DNA of 36,006 nt from DASSKO01 sp035690425 (GTDB lineage Bacteria > Actinomycetota > Actinomycetes > Propionibacteriales > Nocardioidaceae): positions 1-36,006 of the forward strand of contig DASSKO010000207.1 of NCBI GenBank assembly GCA_035690425.1. The letters are read 5' to 3'. Below the pieces are notes generated by a model that was not told the DNA's origin, did not search any database, and saw only the letters and a list, made by a program, of their open reading frames with translations. Position 1 is the stretch's first letter; the number at the start of each line of letters is the position of its first letter. The position numbers were made by a program, and so were the translations under genes. This document shows, piece after piece, positions 24,776 to 32,472 of the stretch.

Positions 24776-26473
24776 ATGGACGGTATCAGCCGCCGCGTCG
24801 TGCGTGCGAGTGGTCTCCTGCTCGGAATCGCGGCGACGGTGGCAGCGGTGGCCTACCTGGCGCGGGCAGGTGACGTCGACGCGCTGACGGCCGCCGCCGG
24901 CGCCGTCCTCGACGACCCGCTCGGTCTGGGTATGGCGCTGGCCGCCTATGCCGCCGCGTTCACGCTGCGCGCCTGGGCCTGGCAGCGGGTCCTCCCCCGG
25001 CTCTCGCTCGCGCAGGCATGGGCGGCGCTGCACGTCTGCCTGCTCGGCAACCACCTGCTGCCGCTGCGGCTCGGTGAGGCACTGCGGGTCACCAGCGTGC
25101 TGCGGCGTACGCCGTTGCCGGTCGCGCCGGTGGTCGGATCAGCCGTCGTGCTCCGCACCGGGGACCTGATGTCGGTGGCGGCGATGGCGCTGGTAGCCGG
25201 GCCCAGCCTCGTCCTGGCGGCGGGCGGGCCCTGGACCTGGCCGCTGCTCGGGCTCGGCGCCTCGGTGCTGACCGCCGCCCTGCTGATGCTGGCCAGGATG
25301 CGCCGACGCGGCGGGGACATCCGCACACCGGGCCCGGTGGTCGCGATGCTCACGGTGACGGCATGGGTGCTGGAGGCCGCCGTCATCTTCGAGGTCGCCC
25401 GGGTCGCGGGCCTGGGCCTCACGCCGCTGGAGGCGGTGGCCGTCACCGCCGTGACGATCGTCGCGCAGGCCGTCGCGGTCACCCCGGGCGGGTTCGGCAC
25501 CTACGAGGCGGCGGCCGCGGCGGCGATGACGGCTGCCGGTGCCGACCCGTCGACGGCGATCGCGGTCGCGTTCGTCACGCATGCGGTCAAGACCGCGTAC
25601 AGCCTGCTGCTCGGCCTGGTCGCGCTGGTCTGGCCGGCCCCGCCGTACACGGGCCGGATGCGGCTGCCGGCCCGGGTGCCCGCGCGGCCGGCCGCGCCTG
25701 TCGTCGCCGCCGACGCGCCCGTGGTCGCGGTGATCCCGGTGCACAATGAGGCGGATACCGTCGCCGAGGTGGTGGCCCGGCTCCCGGCCGAGGTCTCGGG
25801 CCGGCAGGTGCGCACACTCGTGGTCGACGACGGGTCGACCGACGCCTCGGCCCGGCTGGCGGCCGCGGCGGGCGCCGAGGTGCTGTCGCAACCGGCCAAC
25901 CTGGGGCTCGGTGCAGCGGTTCGGCGTGGCCTGGCCGAGGCGAGCGGACGGCAGCCCGCGGCGGTGGTCTACCTCGACGCCGACCTCGAGTACGACCCCC
26001 GAGAGCTCGCACTGCTGGCATCGCCTGTGCTCTCCGGTTCCGCGGACTATGTCGTCGGCTCGCGGTTCGCCGGTGACATCCGGTCGATGAGGCCGCACCG
26101 GCGCTTCGGCAACCAGGTGCTCACCCGGTGGGTGCGGTGGATGACTCGGCGACGCGACCTCACCGACGGACAGAGTGGCTACCGCGCCTTCTCCCCCGCC
26201 GCAGCCGCGGCCGCGGAGATCGTGCACGACTACAACTATGCGCAGGTGCTCACTCTCGACCTGCTCGGCAAGGGCTTCGTGTACGCCGAGGTCCCCATCA
26301 CCTACGCGTTCCGCGAGTCGGGTACGTCGTTCGTGCGGCTCGGCCGCTACCTGCGCAAGGTCGTGCCGGCCGTCTACCGCGAGCTGAACCCCGCACCGCG
26401 TCACGAGGGTCCGACGAAGCGCCGAACGCCCGATCAGCACGAGCTCCCCGCCAGGGTCGGCACCGCCGGCTGA
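24776..26473 (+). CDS. Fused flippase-like (LPG synthase TM) and GT2 glycosyltransferase
   Basis: 565 residues. Residues 1-290 are a membrane domain of about seven helices of the LPG_synthase_TM/UPF0104 type: 'LLGNHLLPLRLGEALRV' near residue 85 and 'VTPGGFGTYEAAAAAAM' near residue 235. Residues 315-545 are a GT2 domain with 'AVIPVHNEADTV', 'LVVDDGSTD', the metal-binding 'YLDADLEYDP', and 'LTDGQSGYRAFSP', close to dolichol-phosphate sugar synthases. It could load a sugar on a polyprenyl phosphate and move it across the membrane. Archaeal AglD has the same two parts in the opposite order. The message may be leaderless. The 3' end meets a palindrome. Confidence 0.9.
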   Translation: MDGISRRVVRASGLLLGIAATVAAVAYLARAGDVDALTAAAGAVLDDPLGLGMALAAYAAAFTLRAWAWQRVLPRLSLAQAWAALHVCLLGNHLLPLRLGEALRVTSVLRRTPLPVAPVVGSAVVLRTGDLMSVAAMALVAGPSLVLAAGGPWTWPLLGLGASVLTAALLMLARMRRRGGDIRTPGPVVAMLTVTAWVLEAAVIFEVARVAGLGLTPLEAVAVTAVTIVAQAVAVTPGGFGTYEAAAAAAMTAAGADPSTAIAVAFVTHAVKTAYSLLLGLVALVWPAPPYTGRMRLPARVPARPAAPVVAADAPVVAVIPVHNEADTVAEVVARLPAEVSGRQVRTLVVDDGSTDASARLAAAAGAEVLSQPANLGLGAAVRRGLAEASGRQPAAVVYLDADLEYDPRELALLASPVLSGSADYVVGSRFAGDIRSMRPHRRFGNQVLTRWVRWMTRRRDLTDGQSGYRAFSPAAAAAAEIVHDYNYAQVLTLDLLGKGFVYAEVPITYAFRESGTSFVRLGRYLRKVVPAVYRELNPAPRHEGPTKRRTPDQHELPARVGTAG

Positions 26474-26485
26474 GCTCAGCCGGCG
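26464..26485. terminator. Perfect 22-bp palindrome, probable bidirectional terminator
   Basis: The 22 bases are perfectly self-complementary: a 9-bp GC-rich stem (CGCCGGCTG / CAGCCGGCG) with an AGCT loop. The stop codons of the two convergent genes (26471-26473 and 26476-26478) both lie inside it. There is no T tract, which is common in high-GC actinobacteria. Confidence 0.65.
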
Positions 26486-27003
26486 CGCCGCTGTGCTCGC
26501 TCGACCAGCCGGCGAACGTTGTCGATGCTGCCGCAGTCGGTGTTCAGCTGGGCGGCACGCTCCGCGGCGAACGCCGCACCCAGCTGCTCCCGGGCGTCGT
26601 CGGTGACATCGGTGCGGGCCGGGTTGAGCACGTCGCGCTCCTCCTCGTCCAGGTGATGGCTCAGCGCCTCCGACAGCTCGTGCACAGCATTGCTGAACTC
26701 CTCGCTGGAGACGTCGTCCACCTCGAGCAGCTGCAGCAGCGCCTCGTTGCTCTCCTCGTGCTCGTGCTCGCTGTGCTCGACCTCGCCGGTGTCGATCGCG
26801 GCCCGATTGCGCAGCGACGGGTAGACCTCCTTCTCCTCGGCCTCCTCGTGCGCGACCAGCGCACGGGCCAGGGTCTGACGCAGCCCGTCGCGGTCCTGCG
26901 TCGTGTCACGGACCTGCCGCAGCAGCTCCTCGAAGAGCCGGTGGTCGTCGAGGATCAGCTCGACGACGTCGCCGTGGGTGGGCTTCGGAATGACATCAGC
27001 CAT
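26476..27003 (-). CDS. Hemerythrin-domain protein
   Basis: 175 residues from ATG 27003 with GAAGGAGAA before it. The N-terminal two-thirds is a four-helix hemerythrin-like bundle: 'LILDDHRLFEELL' near residue 16, 'LVAHEEAEEKEVYP' near residue 48, 'EHEHEESNEALL' near residue 77, and 'LSHHLDEEERDVL' near residue 112. These give the His and Glu/Asp spacing expected for a di-iron or related metal site. The tail is helical and charged. Such proteins bind O2, NO or iron, or sense oxidative stress. The start overlaps the aldo/keto reductase stop by 8 bases. Confidence 0.88.
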   Translation of the reverse strand: MADVIPKPTHGDVVELILDDHRLFEELLRQVRDTTQDRDGLRQTLARALVAHEEAEEKEVYPSLRNRAAIDTGEVEHSEHEHEESNEALLQLLEVDDVSSEEFSNAVHELSEALSHHLDEEERDVLNPARTDVTDDAREQLGAAFAAERAAQLNTDCGSIDNVRRLVERAQRRAG

Positions 27004-27868
27004 CTGTGTTCTCCTTCTGGTCGAGTCGGGCCAGCTCGTCGTCGGCGAGCTGGAGGGCAGTGGCCGCGACCGAGTCACGGACGGACTGCGGCCGGGACGC
27101 CCCTGGGATCGGGATGATGGCCGGGGACTTGGCCAGCATCCAGGCCAGGCACACCTGCTGCGGGCTCGCCTGGTGGGCCTGCGCCACCTCGCCGAAGACC
27201 GGCACGGTCGTGCCGAGGTCCTTGGCGGCCTTGCCGCCACCGAACGGGCTCCACGGCAGGAAGGCCAGTCCCAGCTCCTCGCAGAGCGCGATCTCCGGCT
27301 CGCTGGAGCGGAAGACGGGCGAGAACTGGTTCTGCACGCTCACCAGCGCGGCACCGAGGATCGAGCGCGCCTCGCGGATCTGGTCGGGCCCGGCGTTGGA
27401 GACGCCCACCCGCTGCACCAGGCCGGCGTCGACGAGGTCACGCAGGCCACCCATCGTCTCGGCATAGGGCACGTCCTCGTCGGGACGGTGGTGCTGGTAG
27501 AGCCCGATCGCCTCCACCCCGAGGCGTCGGACCGACTCCTCGGCAGCGGTGCGCAGATAGTCCGGGCGGCCGTTGAGCCCCCAGTCGGCGCCGTCTCGGG
27601 TGTGCCCGCCCTTCGTCGCGATCAGGACCGCCGACGTGTCGCCGCCGTACTCCTGCACCGCCTTGGCGACCAGCGACTCGTTGTGCCCCGGTCCGTGGTC
27701 ACTGGGCGTGTAGGCGTCGGCCGTGTCGATCAGGGTCACGCCGGCGTCCAGCGCTGCGTGCACCACCCGGATGGCGTCGGCCTCGTCCGGCCGGCTGTCG
27801 TGCGAGAGCGGCATGGCGCCCAGGCCGATCTCGCCGACATCCCGGTCGTCGATCCGTCGTAGCTGCAT
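26996..27868 (-). CDS. Aldo/keto reductase
   Basis: 290 residues with a TIM-barrel AKR fold. The catalytic tetrad is visible: Asp and Tyr in 'DTADAYTPSDHG' near residue 45, Lys in 'ATKGGHT' near residue 76, and His in 'LYQHHRPD' near residue 112. The NADPH-binding end has 'IIPIPGASRPQSVRDSV' near residue 255. The substrate is unknown. ATG 27868 is chosen over the frame start at 27913, since family homology begins at 'MQLRRIDDRDVGEIGLG'. It is followed by the overlapping hemerythrin gene, so the two probably share a message. Confidence 0.92.
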   Translation of the reverse strand: MQLRRIDDRDVGEIGLGAMPLSHDSRPDEADAIRVVHAALDAGVTLIDTADAYTPSDHGPGHNESLVAKAVQEYGGDTSAVLIATKGGHTRDGADWGLNGRPDYLRTAAEESVRRLGVEAIGLYQHHRPDEDVPYAETMGGLRDLVDAGLVQRVGVSNAGPDQIREARSILGAALVSVQNQFSPVFRSSEPEIALCEELGLAFLPWSPFGGGKAAKDLGTTVPVFGEVAQAHQASPQQVCLAWMLAKSPAIIPIPGASRPQSVRDSVAATALQLADDELARLDQKENTDG

Positions 27869-27951
27869 GCCATGGACGGTACCGCCCACCGCAGCGCGGC
27901 AAACCAGCCCCAACCTCGCCGCGAGATCGCAGTACTGGCTCGGTCCGGGGG

Positions 27952-29505
27952 TCAGTCCAGGTAGTCGCGCAGCACCTGCGAGCGGCTCGGGTGACGCAGC
28001 TTCGACATCGTCTTGGATTCGATCTGCCTTATCCGCTCGCGGGTCACACCGTAGACCTTGCCGATCTCGTCCAGCGTCTTCGGCTGGCCGTCGGTGAGCC
28101 CGAAGCGCATCGAGACCACACCCGCCTCTCGCTCACTCAACGTGTCGAGAACGGCATGCAGCTGCTCCTGCAGCAGGGTGAAGCTGACCGCGTCAGCGGG
28201 CACGATCGCCTCGGAGTCCTCGATCAGGTCACCGAACTCGGAGTCACCGTCCTCGCCGAGCGGGGTGTGCAGCGAGATCGGCTCGCGACCATACTTCTGC
28301 ACCTCCACGACCTTCTCCGGCGTCATGTCGAGCTCGAGCGCGAGCTCGTCCGCGCTGGGCTCGCGGCCGAGGTCCTGCAGCATCTGCCGCTGCACCCGCG
28401 CCAGCTTGTTGATCACCTCGACCATGTGCACCGGGATGCGGATCGTGCGTGCCTGGTCGGCCATCGCCCGGGTGATCGCCTGCCGGATCCACCAGGTGGC
28501 GTAGGTCGAGAACTTGTAACCCTTGGTGTAGTCGAACTTCTCGACCGCACGGATCAGGCCGAGGTTGCCCTCCTGGATGAGGTCGAGGAAGAGCATGCCG
28601 CGGCCGGTGTAACGCTTGGCCAGTGACACGACGAGACGCAGATTGGCCTCGAGCAGGTGGTTCTTGGCGCGGCGTCCGTCCTCGGCGACCCACTCCAGCT
28701 CGTCGAGCAGCTTGGCCGACATCCTGCCGCCGGAGACCAGCTTTTCGTCGGAGAACAGGCCCGCCTCGATCCGCTTGGCGAGCTCGACCTCCATCTCGGC
28801 GTTGAGGAGCGGGACCTTGCCGATCTGCTTGAGATAGTCCTTGACCGGGTCGGCGGTGGCGCCGGCCACCATGACCTGCTGCTCGGGCTCGTCGGTGTCG
28901 TCGGCCGTCGAGATCGTGAAGCCCTGCTTCTCGTCCTCTTTGAGCGTCGGGTCGTTCTTGAGGTCTGCCTCGAACACCTCGTCGGGGATGTCGGCCAGCG
29001 CCGACTTCTTCCCGGTGGCGTCGACGACCGCCTCGGCAACCGCCTCGGTCGCGGCCATGGAGACCGTGCGCTGCCCGGACTCCTTGACGGCAGGCTGGGC
29101 GCTGGGTTGCTTGCTGCTGGGCCTGGCGGGCTGCTTGGTGGGCGCCGGGTTTTCGGCCGGCTCGGCGGCCCTCTTGGCGGAGGTCTTCTTCGCCGGAGCC
29201 CTCTTCGCGGGGGCCTTCTTGGTGGTACCGGCGGTCGCGGACACCGTGGCACGACGCGCAGCCGCCGCGACGACCTTCTTACGACCGGCGGAGTCAGCAG
29301 CAGAAACCACGACCGTGACACCTTCCTCGCTGAGCAGTCGGAGCAAAGTCTTGCTCTGTGCCGGGGTGACGTCGACCTCCTCTACGACCGAGCGTAGCTC
29401 GTCGGCAGTGACCTGGCCCCCGTCCTTGCCACGGTCGAAGAGTGACTGGACGTGCGGATGCGCAAGGACATCAGCGGGAAGCTTGCGAGACGTGCTGGAC
29501 GACAC
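27952..29505 (-). CDS. sigA: Principal RNA polymerase sigma factor (SigA/HrdB type)
   Basis: 517-residue group 1 sigma factor. Region 1.1 covers residues 1-65, then a Lys/Ala/Pro-rich spacer of about 100 residues typical of actinobacterial HrdB. Region 1.2 starts at 'DPVKDYLKQIGKVPLL' near residue 221. Region 2 holds 'NLRLVVSLAKRYTGRGMLFLDLIQEGN' and 'GYKFSTYATWWIRQAITRAMADQARTIRIPVHM' near residues 290-365 (core binding and -10 recognition). Region 3 follows, and region 4 has 'GVTRERIRQIESKTMSKLRHP' near residue 490 for -35 binding. It starts at GTG 29505 with GAGAGG upstream. It should read the TTGCAT/TAAGTT promoter proposed at 18283. Confidence 0.97.
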   Translation of the reverse strand: MSSSTSRKLPADVLAHPHVQSLFDRGKDGGQVTADELRSVVEEVDVTPAQSKTLLRLLSEEGVTVVVSAADSAGRKKVVAAAARRATVSATAGTTKKAPAKRAPAKKTSAKRAAEPAENPAPTKQPARPSSKQPSAQPAVKESGQRTVSMAATEAVAEAVVDATGKKSALADIPDEVFEADLKNDPTLKEDEKQGFTISTADDTDEPEQQVMVAGATADPVKDYLKQIGKVPLLNAEMEVELAKRIEAGLFSDEKLVSGGRMSAKLLDELEWVAEDGRRAKNHLLEANLRLVVSLAKRYTGRGMLFLDLIQEGNLGLIRAVEKFDYTKGYKFSTYATWWIRQAITRAMADQARTIRIPVHMVEVINKLARVQRQMLQDLGREPSADELALELDMTPEKVVEVQKYGREPISLHTPLGEDGDSEFGDLIEDSEAIVPADAVSFTLLQEQLHAVLDTLSEREAGVVSMRFGLTDGQPKTLDEIGKVYGVTRERIRQIESKTMSKLRHPSRSQVLRDYLD

Positions 29506-29670
29506 GAATGACCTCTCGACATCGGGATCAGGGCGCGGGAAACCAGCCTCCGGTCAACCGCAGCATCAGCAAGTGTGCCACGTAACCCGCGCCGATCCAC
29601 GTCGAGGGCACTTGCGCGTTGCCGGGCCCCCGGGCGCCGCGCCGGGGCGGCCTGCGACACGCCGAGATGA

Positions 29671-30243
29671 TCAGCGCGATGCGGCCTTCTGCGCCTTCTT
29701 GAATGCCCGCACTCGCTCCAGCGACCCGGCGTCGACGACGTCGGCGACCGACCGAAAGGACCCCGCCTCGGCGTAGACGCCCGCAGCGTGCTCCCACCCC
29801 TCGGGGCGGACACCGAGCTGCTTGCCGAGCAGCGCAACGAAGATCTGCGACTTCTGCCTGCCGAAACCGGGCAGCGCCTGGACGCGGCGGAACAGCTCCG
29901 CGCCCGAGCGCACTGCCGACCACAGGCTCTCGGTCTCCCCGGCGTACTCGGCCTGGATGTGTGCCGCGAGCGTCTGGATTCGCCCGGCCATCGAGCCTGG
30001 GTAGCGGTGGACGGCCGGAGGCTGTGCGCACAACGCGGCGAAGGTCTCCGGGTCCGCTGCCGCGACCGCGGCTGGGTCGAGCGTGCCGAACCGCTCGCGG
30101 ATCTTCGCGGGACCCGCGAACGCACGCTCCATCGGGAACTGCTGGTCGAGCAGCATGCCGGTCAGGAGCGCGAACGGGTCCGACTCGAGCACGGCGTCGG
30201 CCGTCTCGTCCTGGGCGATTCGCAGGTGTGCCTGGTATGACAT
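29671..30243 (-). CDS. HhH-GPD family base excision repair protein
   Basis: 190 residues from ATG 30243, of the actinobacterial HhH-GPD family. The N-terminal 'FALLTGMLLDQQFPMERAFAGPAKI' near residue 24 resembles the start of endonuclease III-like folds. The helix-hairpin-helix 'VQALPGFGRQKSQIFVALLGK' lies near residue 125. The usual Lys of bifunctional glycosylases aligns with Gln, and I cannot see the catalytic Asp at the expected place after the hairpin ('GVRPEGWEHAA'). It may act as a non-catalytic or atypical glycosylase. It lies between sigA and a stress protein, all on the minus strand. Confidence 0.85.
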   Translation of the reverse strand: MSYQAHLRIAQDETADAVLESDPFALLTGMLLDQQFPMERAFAGPAKIRERFGTLDPAAVAAADPETFAALCAQPPAVHRYPGSMAGRIQTLAAHIQAEYAGETESLWSAVRSGAELFRRVQALPGFGRQKSQIFVALLGKQLGVRPEGWEHAAGVYAEAGSFRSVADVVDAGSLERVRAFKKAQKAASR

Positions 30244-30262
30244 CGAATGCTCCGCGTGGGCG

Positions 30263-30667
30263 TCACTCGGCGGACTTGACCGCGAGCACGGGACACTGCG
30301 CATCGAGCAGCACCCGCTGCGCGTTACTACCGAGGATCAGCTTGCCGACCGGAGTACGGCGACGCAGACCGATCACGATGAGGTCTGCCCGCAGCTCGTC
30401 GGCCAGGCTGACCAGGTCCTCGGCGGGGTCGAGGCCACGCACCAACTGCCGCAGCTCGTACTCGACACCGGAGGACGTGAGTTCGCGTCGCACCTCGTCC
30501 AGCTGCGACTCGACCTCCACGGCCTCGTCCCGGTCGAAGTCGCGGCCACCGCGGTGGCTGTTGACGACCACGAGCCGCGAGTCGCGCAACGTGGCCTCCT
30601 CGACGGCACGCCGCAGCGCGGCGCGGCCCTCGGGCTTGGGCACGTATCCGACAACGATGACGCCCAC
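30263..30667 (-). CDS. Universal stress protein, single domain
   Basis: 134 residues from GTG 30667 with GGAGG 5 bases before it, which rules for this start over longer open frame upstream. The fold begins 'VGVIVVGYVPKPEGRAALRRA', and the ATP-binding signature 'GLRRRTPVGKLILGSNAQRVL' near residue 105 fits Gly-x2-Gly-x9-Gly-Ser loosely. It ends 'AQCPVLAVKS'. It is expected to be a nucleotide-binding stress protein in the cytosol. It is 19 bases upstream of the HhH-GPD gene, so probably in one operon with it. Confidence 0.9.
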   Translation of the reverse strand: MGVIVVGYVPKPEGRAALRRAVEEATLRDSRLVVVNSHRGGRDFDRDEAVEVESQLDEVRRELTSSGVEYELRQLVRGLDPAEDLVSLADELRADLIVIGLRRRTPVGKLILGSNAQRVLLDAQCPVLAVKSAE

Positions 30668-30779
30668 GCGGACCTCCTTCACGACGCTGCCGCTGTCGCG
30701 ACACGCTACCGGAGACCAGGCTCGGACCGCCTGTGGACAGGTTTCGCCGCCGACCCCCGATTCGCGGCAGGCTGTCATC

Positions 30780-31232
30780 GTGTCCGAGCCGACTGATCTC
30801 GACCGGCTGGTGCCGTGGCTGCGCTGCCGGGTGGCCGTGCTGCGCGCATCGACCCTGCGCCGGTCGTTCGACGTCAGCGTGGAGGTAGTTCCACTGGCCG
30901 ATGACACAGGCCGCGACCGGGCGCACCGCGCCGATGGGGCCGATGGGGCCGATGGGGCCGATGGGGCCGATGAGCAAGGCATGGACCGCGGCCTACAAGT
31001 GGACCTGCTGTGCCGGTTGATGGCGGGGATGGACAGCCCCGTTGCCGTCGTCGTCGTCCGTCCCGGACATCACACCGACGGTGACGTGTCCTGGGCAGGG
31101 GCCGCACACGAGGCGGCCGACGTGTGCGGTCTGCGGCTTCTCGGGGTCGTCATGGTGAGCCGGTGGGGGTGGCTCGATCTGCTCAGCGGGGTCCGCCGGG
31201 ACTGGAAGCGGCTGCGCATCCGCTCCGGCTGA
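30780..31232 (+). CDS. Hypothetical protein with (Ala-Asp-Gly) repeat
   Basis: 150 residues from GTG 30780, not recognised. The N-terminal half 'LVPWLRCRVAVLRASTLRRSFDVSVEVVPL' is followed by five Ala-Asp-Gly units encoded by a 9-bp tandem repeat. The second half, 'VDLLCRLMAGMDSPVAVVVVRPG' and 'AAHEAADVCGLRLLGVVMVSRWGWLDLLSG', looks like a compact alpha/beta domain. An early guess of a JAB/RadC-like fold could not be supported by metal-binding residues. It is divergent from the stress protein at 30667 and upstream of the decayed MrpF gene. Confidence 0.6.
   Translation: MSEPTDLDRLVPWLRCRVAVLRASTLRRSFDVSVEVVPLADDTGRDRAHRADGADGADGADGADEQGMDRGLQVDLLCRLMAGMDSPVAVVVVRPGHHTDGDVSWAGAAHEAADVCGLRLLGVVMVSRWGWLDLLSGVRRDWKRLRIRSG
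30930..30974 (+). repeat. 9-bp tandem repeat, five units, inside a coding region
   Basis: The unit GCCGATGGG occurs four times exactly, plus a fifth copy with one change (GCCGATGAG). Units are in phase with the codons and give Ala-Asp-Gly. Copy number can change without a frameshift. Confidence 0.95.
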
Positions 31233-31493
31233 GCACCGCTCACCGCCTGCTGTTCATCGGGCACTGCGTGGTCGACCTGGTCGCCGCGATCGCCGCGGTT
31301 CTGGCGCATCGGCAACGGGCCGTCGATCCTCGACCGGATGATCGCATCCGAGGTACTGCTGGTGACTGCGATGCTGACGCTGCTGACCGACATGGCCTAC
31401 CGTCAGAACACCACGACGCTACCGGTCGTGCGGGTGATCGCGGCGGTGGAGCTGGCCAGCGCGCGCAGCGACGAGAACAGGACCCAAGAATGA
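31229..31493 (+). pseudogene. Decayed MrpF-like cation/proton antiporter subunit
   Basis: One frame encodes a first membrane helix ('RLLFIGHCVVDLVAAIAAVLA', about 31240-31300). The next frame then continues 'FWRIGNGPSILDRMIASEVLLVTAMLTLLTDMAY' and 'VVRVIAAVELASARSDE', matching the MrpF motif Gly-Pro-Ser-x2-Asp-Arg and its next helix. The two parts are joined by a frameshift near 31297-31305, and the third helix is degraded. No other Mrp genes are nearby. The final TGA overlaps the next gene's ATG (ATGA), so the remnant may still be translated in part. MrpF family membership is by motif. Confidence 0.5.
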
Positions 31494-32362
31494 CGCACGA
31501 GTCGAGCAAAGCGGCCGTCGTGGTCGGCGTGGACGGGTCCGGGCCCGGCCGCCGCGCACTGGTGTGGGCGACCGGCGAGGCCGTTCAGCGAGACGCGCCC
31601 CTGCACATCGTGCACGCCTTCCCGTTCGACCTGATGGTTGCGCCAGAGGACGACCCGCACGTTCGTCTTGCCTCGCAGCAGCTGCTCGATGTCGCCGCGC
31701 ACGCTCGGCAGCTGGCCGGCGAGGCCGTCGAGGTCAGCTCCGCGCTCGTCGACGGGCTGCCGGCGAGGTCGTTGACCGAGGAGTCGCGACGCTGCGCACT
31801 GCTCGTGCTCGGCACCCGCGGTCACGGCGGGTTCGCGAACCTGCTGCTGGGCTCGACGTCCGTCCACGTCACCACCCACGCGGCGTGTCCGGTCGTCGTC
31901 GTACCCGACCGCGAGACTCCCGAGCAGGACGTGCCGCGGCCGGTCGTTGTCGGTGTCGATGCCTCCGCCTGCTCAGAGCGCGCGCTGGAGTTCGCGTTCG
32001 ACCGGGCGACGACTCGTGGTAGCTCGGTCCACGCCGTCCAAGTGTGGCAGGCACCGACCGCCTACGGTTCCTATGCGGGCGTACACGTGCTCGACGACGA
32101 CGCGGACCGGCTCGAGCAGGAGGCCGCGACCATGCTGGCCGCCGCGGTCGGCCCGCTGCGAGAACGCTACCCCCGGGTCGGTGTCGAGGAGCGCGTCGTG
32201 CGCGGGCACACCGTCGCCGAGCTCGCCGGTCTGTCCGGCGACGCCGCCGATGTCGTGGTGGTCGGCTCCCGAGGGCGTGCCGCGCTGGCGGGCATGGTGC
32301 TGGGGTCGGTCAGCCAAGGGCTGCTCCGCCATGCAGCGGGGCCGGTGGTCGTCGTGCGCTGA
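31490..32362 (+). CDS. Universal stress protein, tandem two-domain
   Basis: 290 residues with two UspA domains. The first, residues 8-140, opens 'AVVVGVDGSGPGRRALVWA' and has the ATP motif 'GTRGHGGFANLLLGSTSVHVTTHAACPVVVV'. The second, residues 152-290, opens 'PVVVGVDASACSERALEFA' and has 'GSRGRAALAGMVLGSVSQGLLRHAAGPVVVV'. Both Gly-x2-Gly-x9-Gly-Ser sites look intact. In actinobacteria such proteins rise during hypoxia or stationary phase. ATG 31490 overlaps the preceding remnant's stop. Confidence 0.95.
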   Translation: MTHESSKAAVVVGVDGSGPGRRALVWATGEAVQRDAPLHIVHAFPFDLMVAPEDDPHVRLASQQLLDVAAHARQLAGEAVEVSSALVDGLPARSLTEESRRCALLVLGTRGHGGFANLLLGSTSVHVTTHAACPVVVVPDRETPEQDVPRPVVVGVDASACSERALEFAFDRATTRGSSVHAVQVWQAPTAYGSYAGVHVLDDDADRLEQEAATMLAAAVGPLRERYPRVGVEERVVRGHTVAELAGLSGDAADVVVVGSRGRAALAGMVLGSVSQGLLRHAAGPVVVVR

Positions 32363-32472
32363 GGCGGCGCTGATCGGGATGCTCACCCACCAACGCCGCC
32401 GCCTCGGCACTCGGTCCGTGCTCAACCGGTAGCCAGCACGACGCCGTCGAAACTCACCCGCCAAACGGCCAC

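Noticed and set aside
29528..29670. Hydrophobic short minus-strand frame between the HhH-GPD gene and sigA
   Set aside because: There is no start codon with a ribosome-binding site after the upstream gene's stop; about 22 residues only.
30780..31232. JAB/RadC-like protein
   Set aside because: The metal-binding His-x-His and Asp pattern is not found.
32363..32400. GGCGGCG / CGCCGCC pair after the tandem stress protein
   Set aside because: The loop of about 25 bases and lack of a T run make a terminator doubtful.
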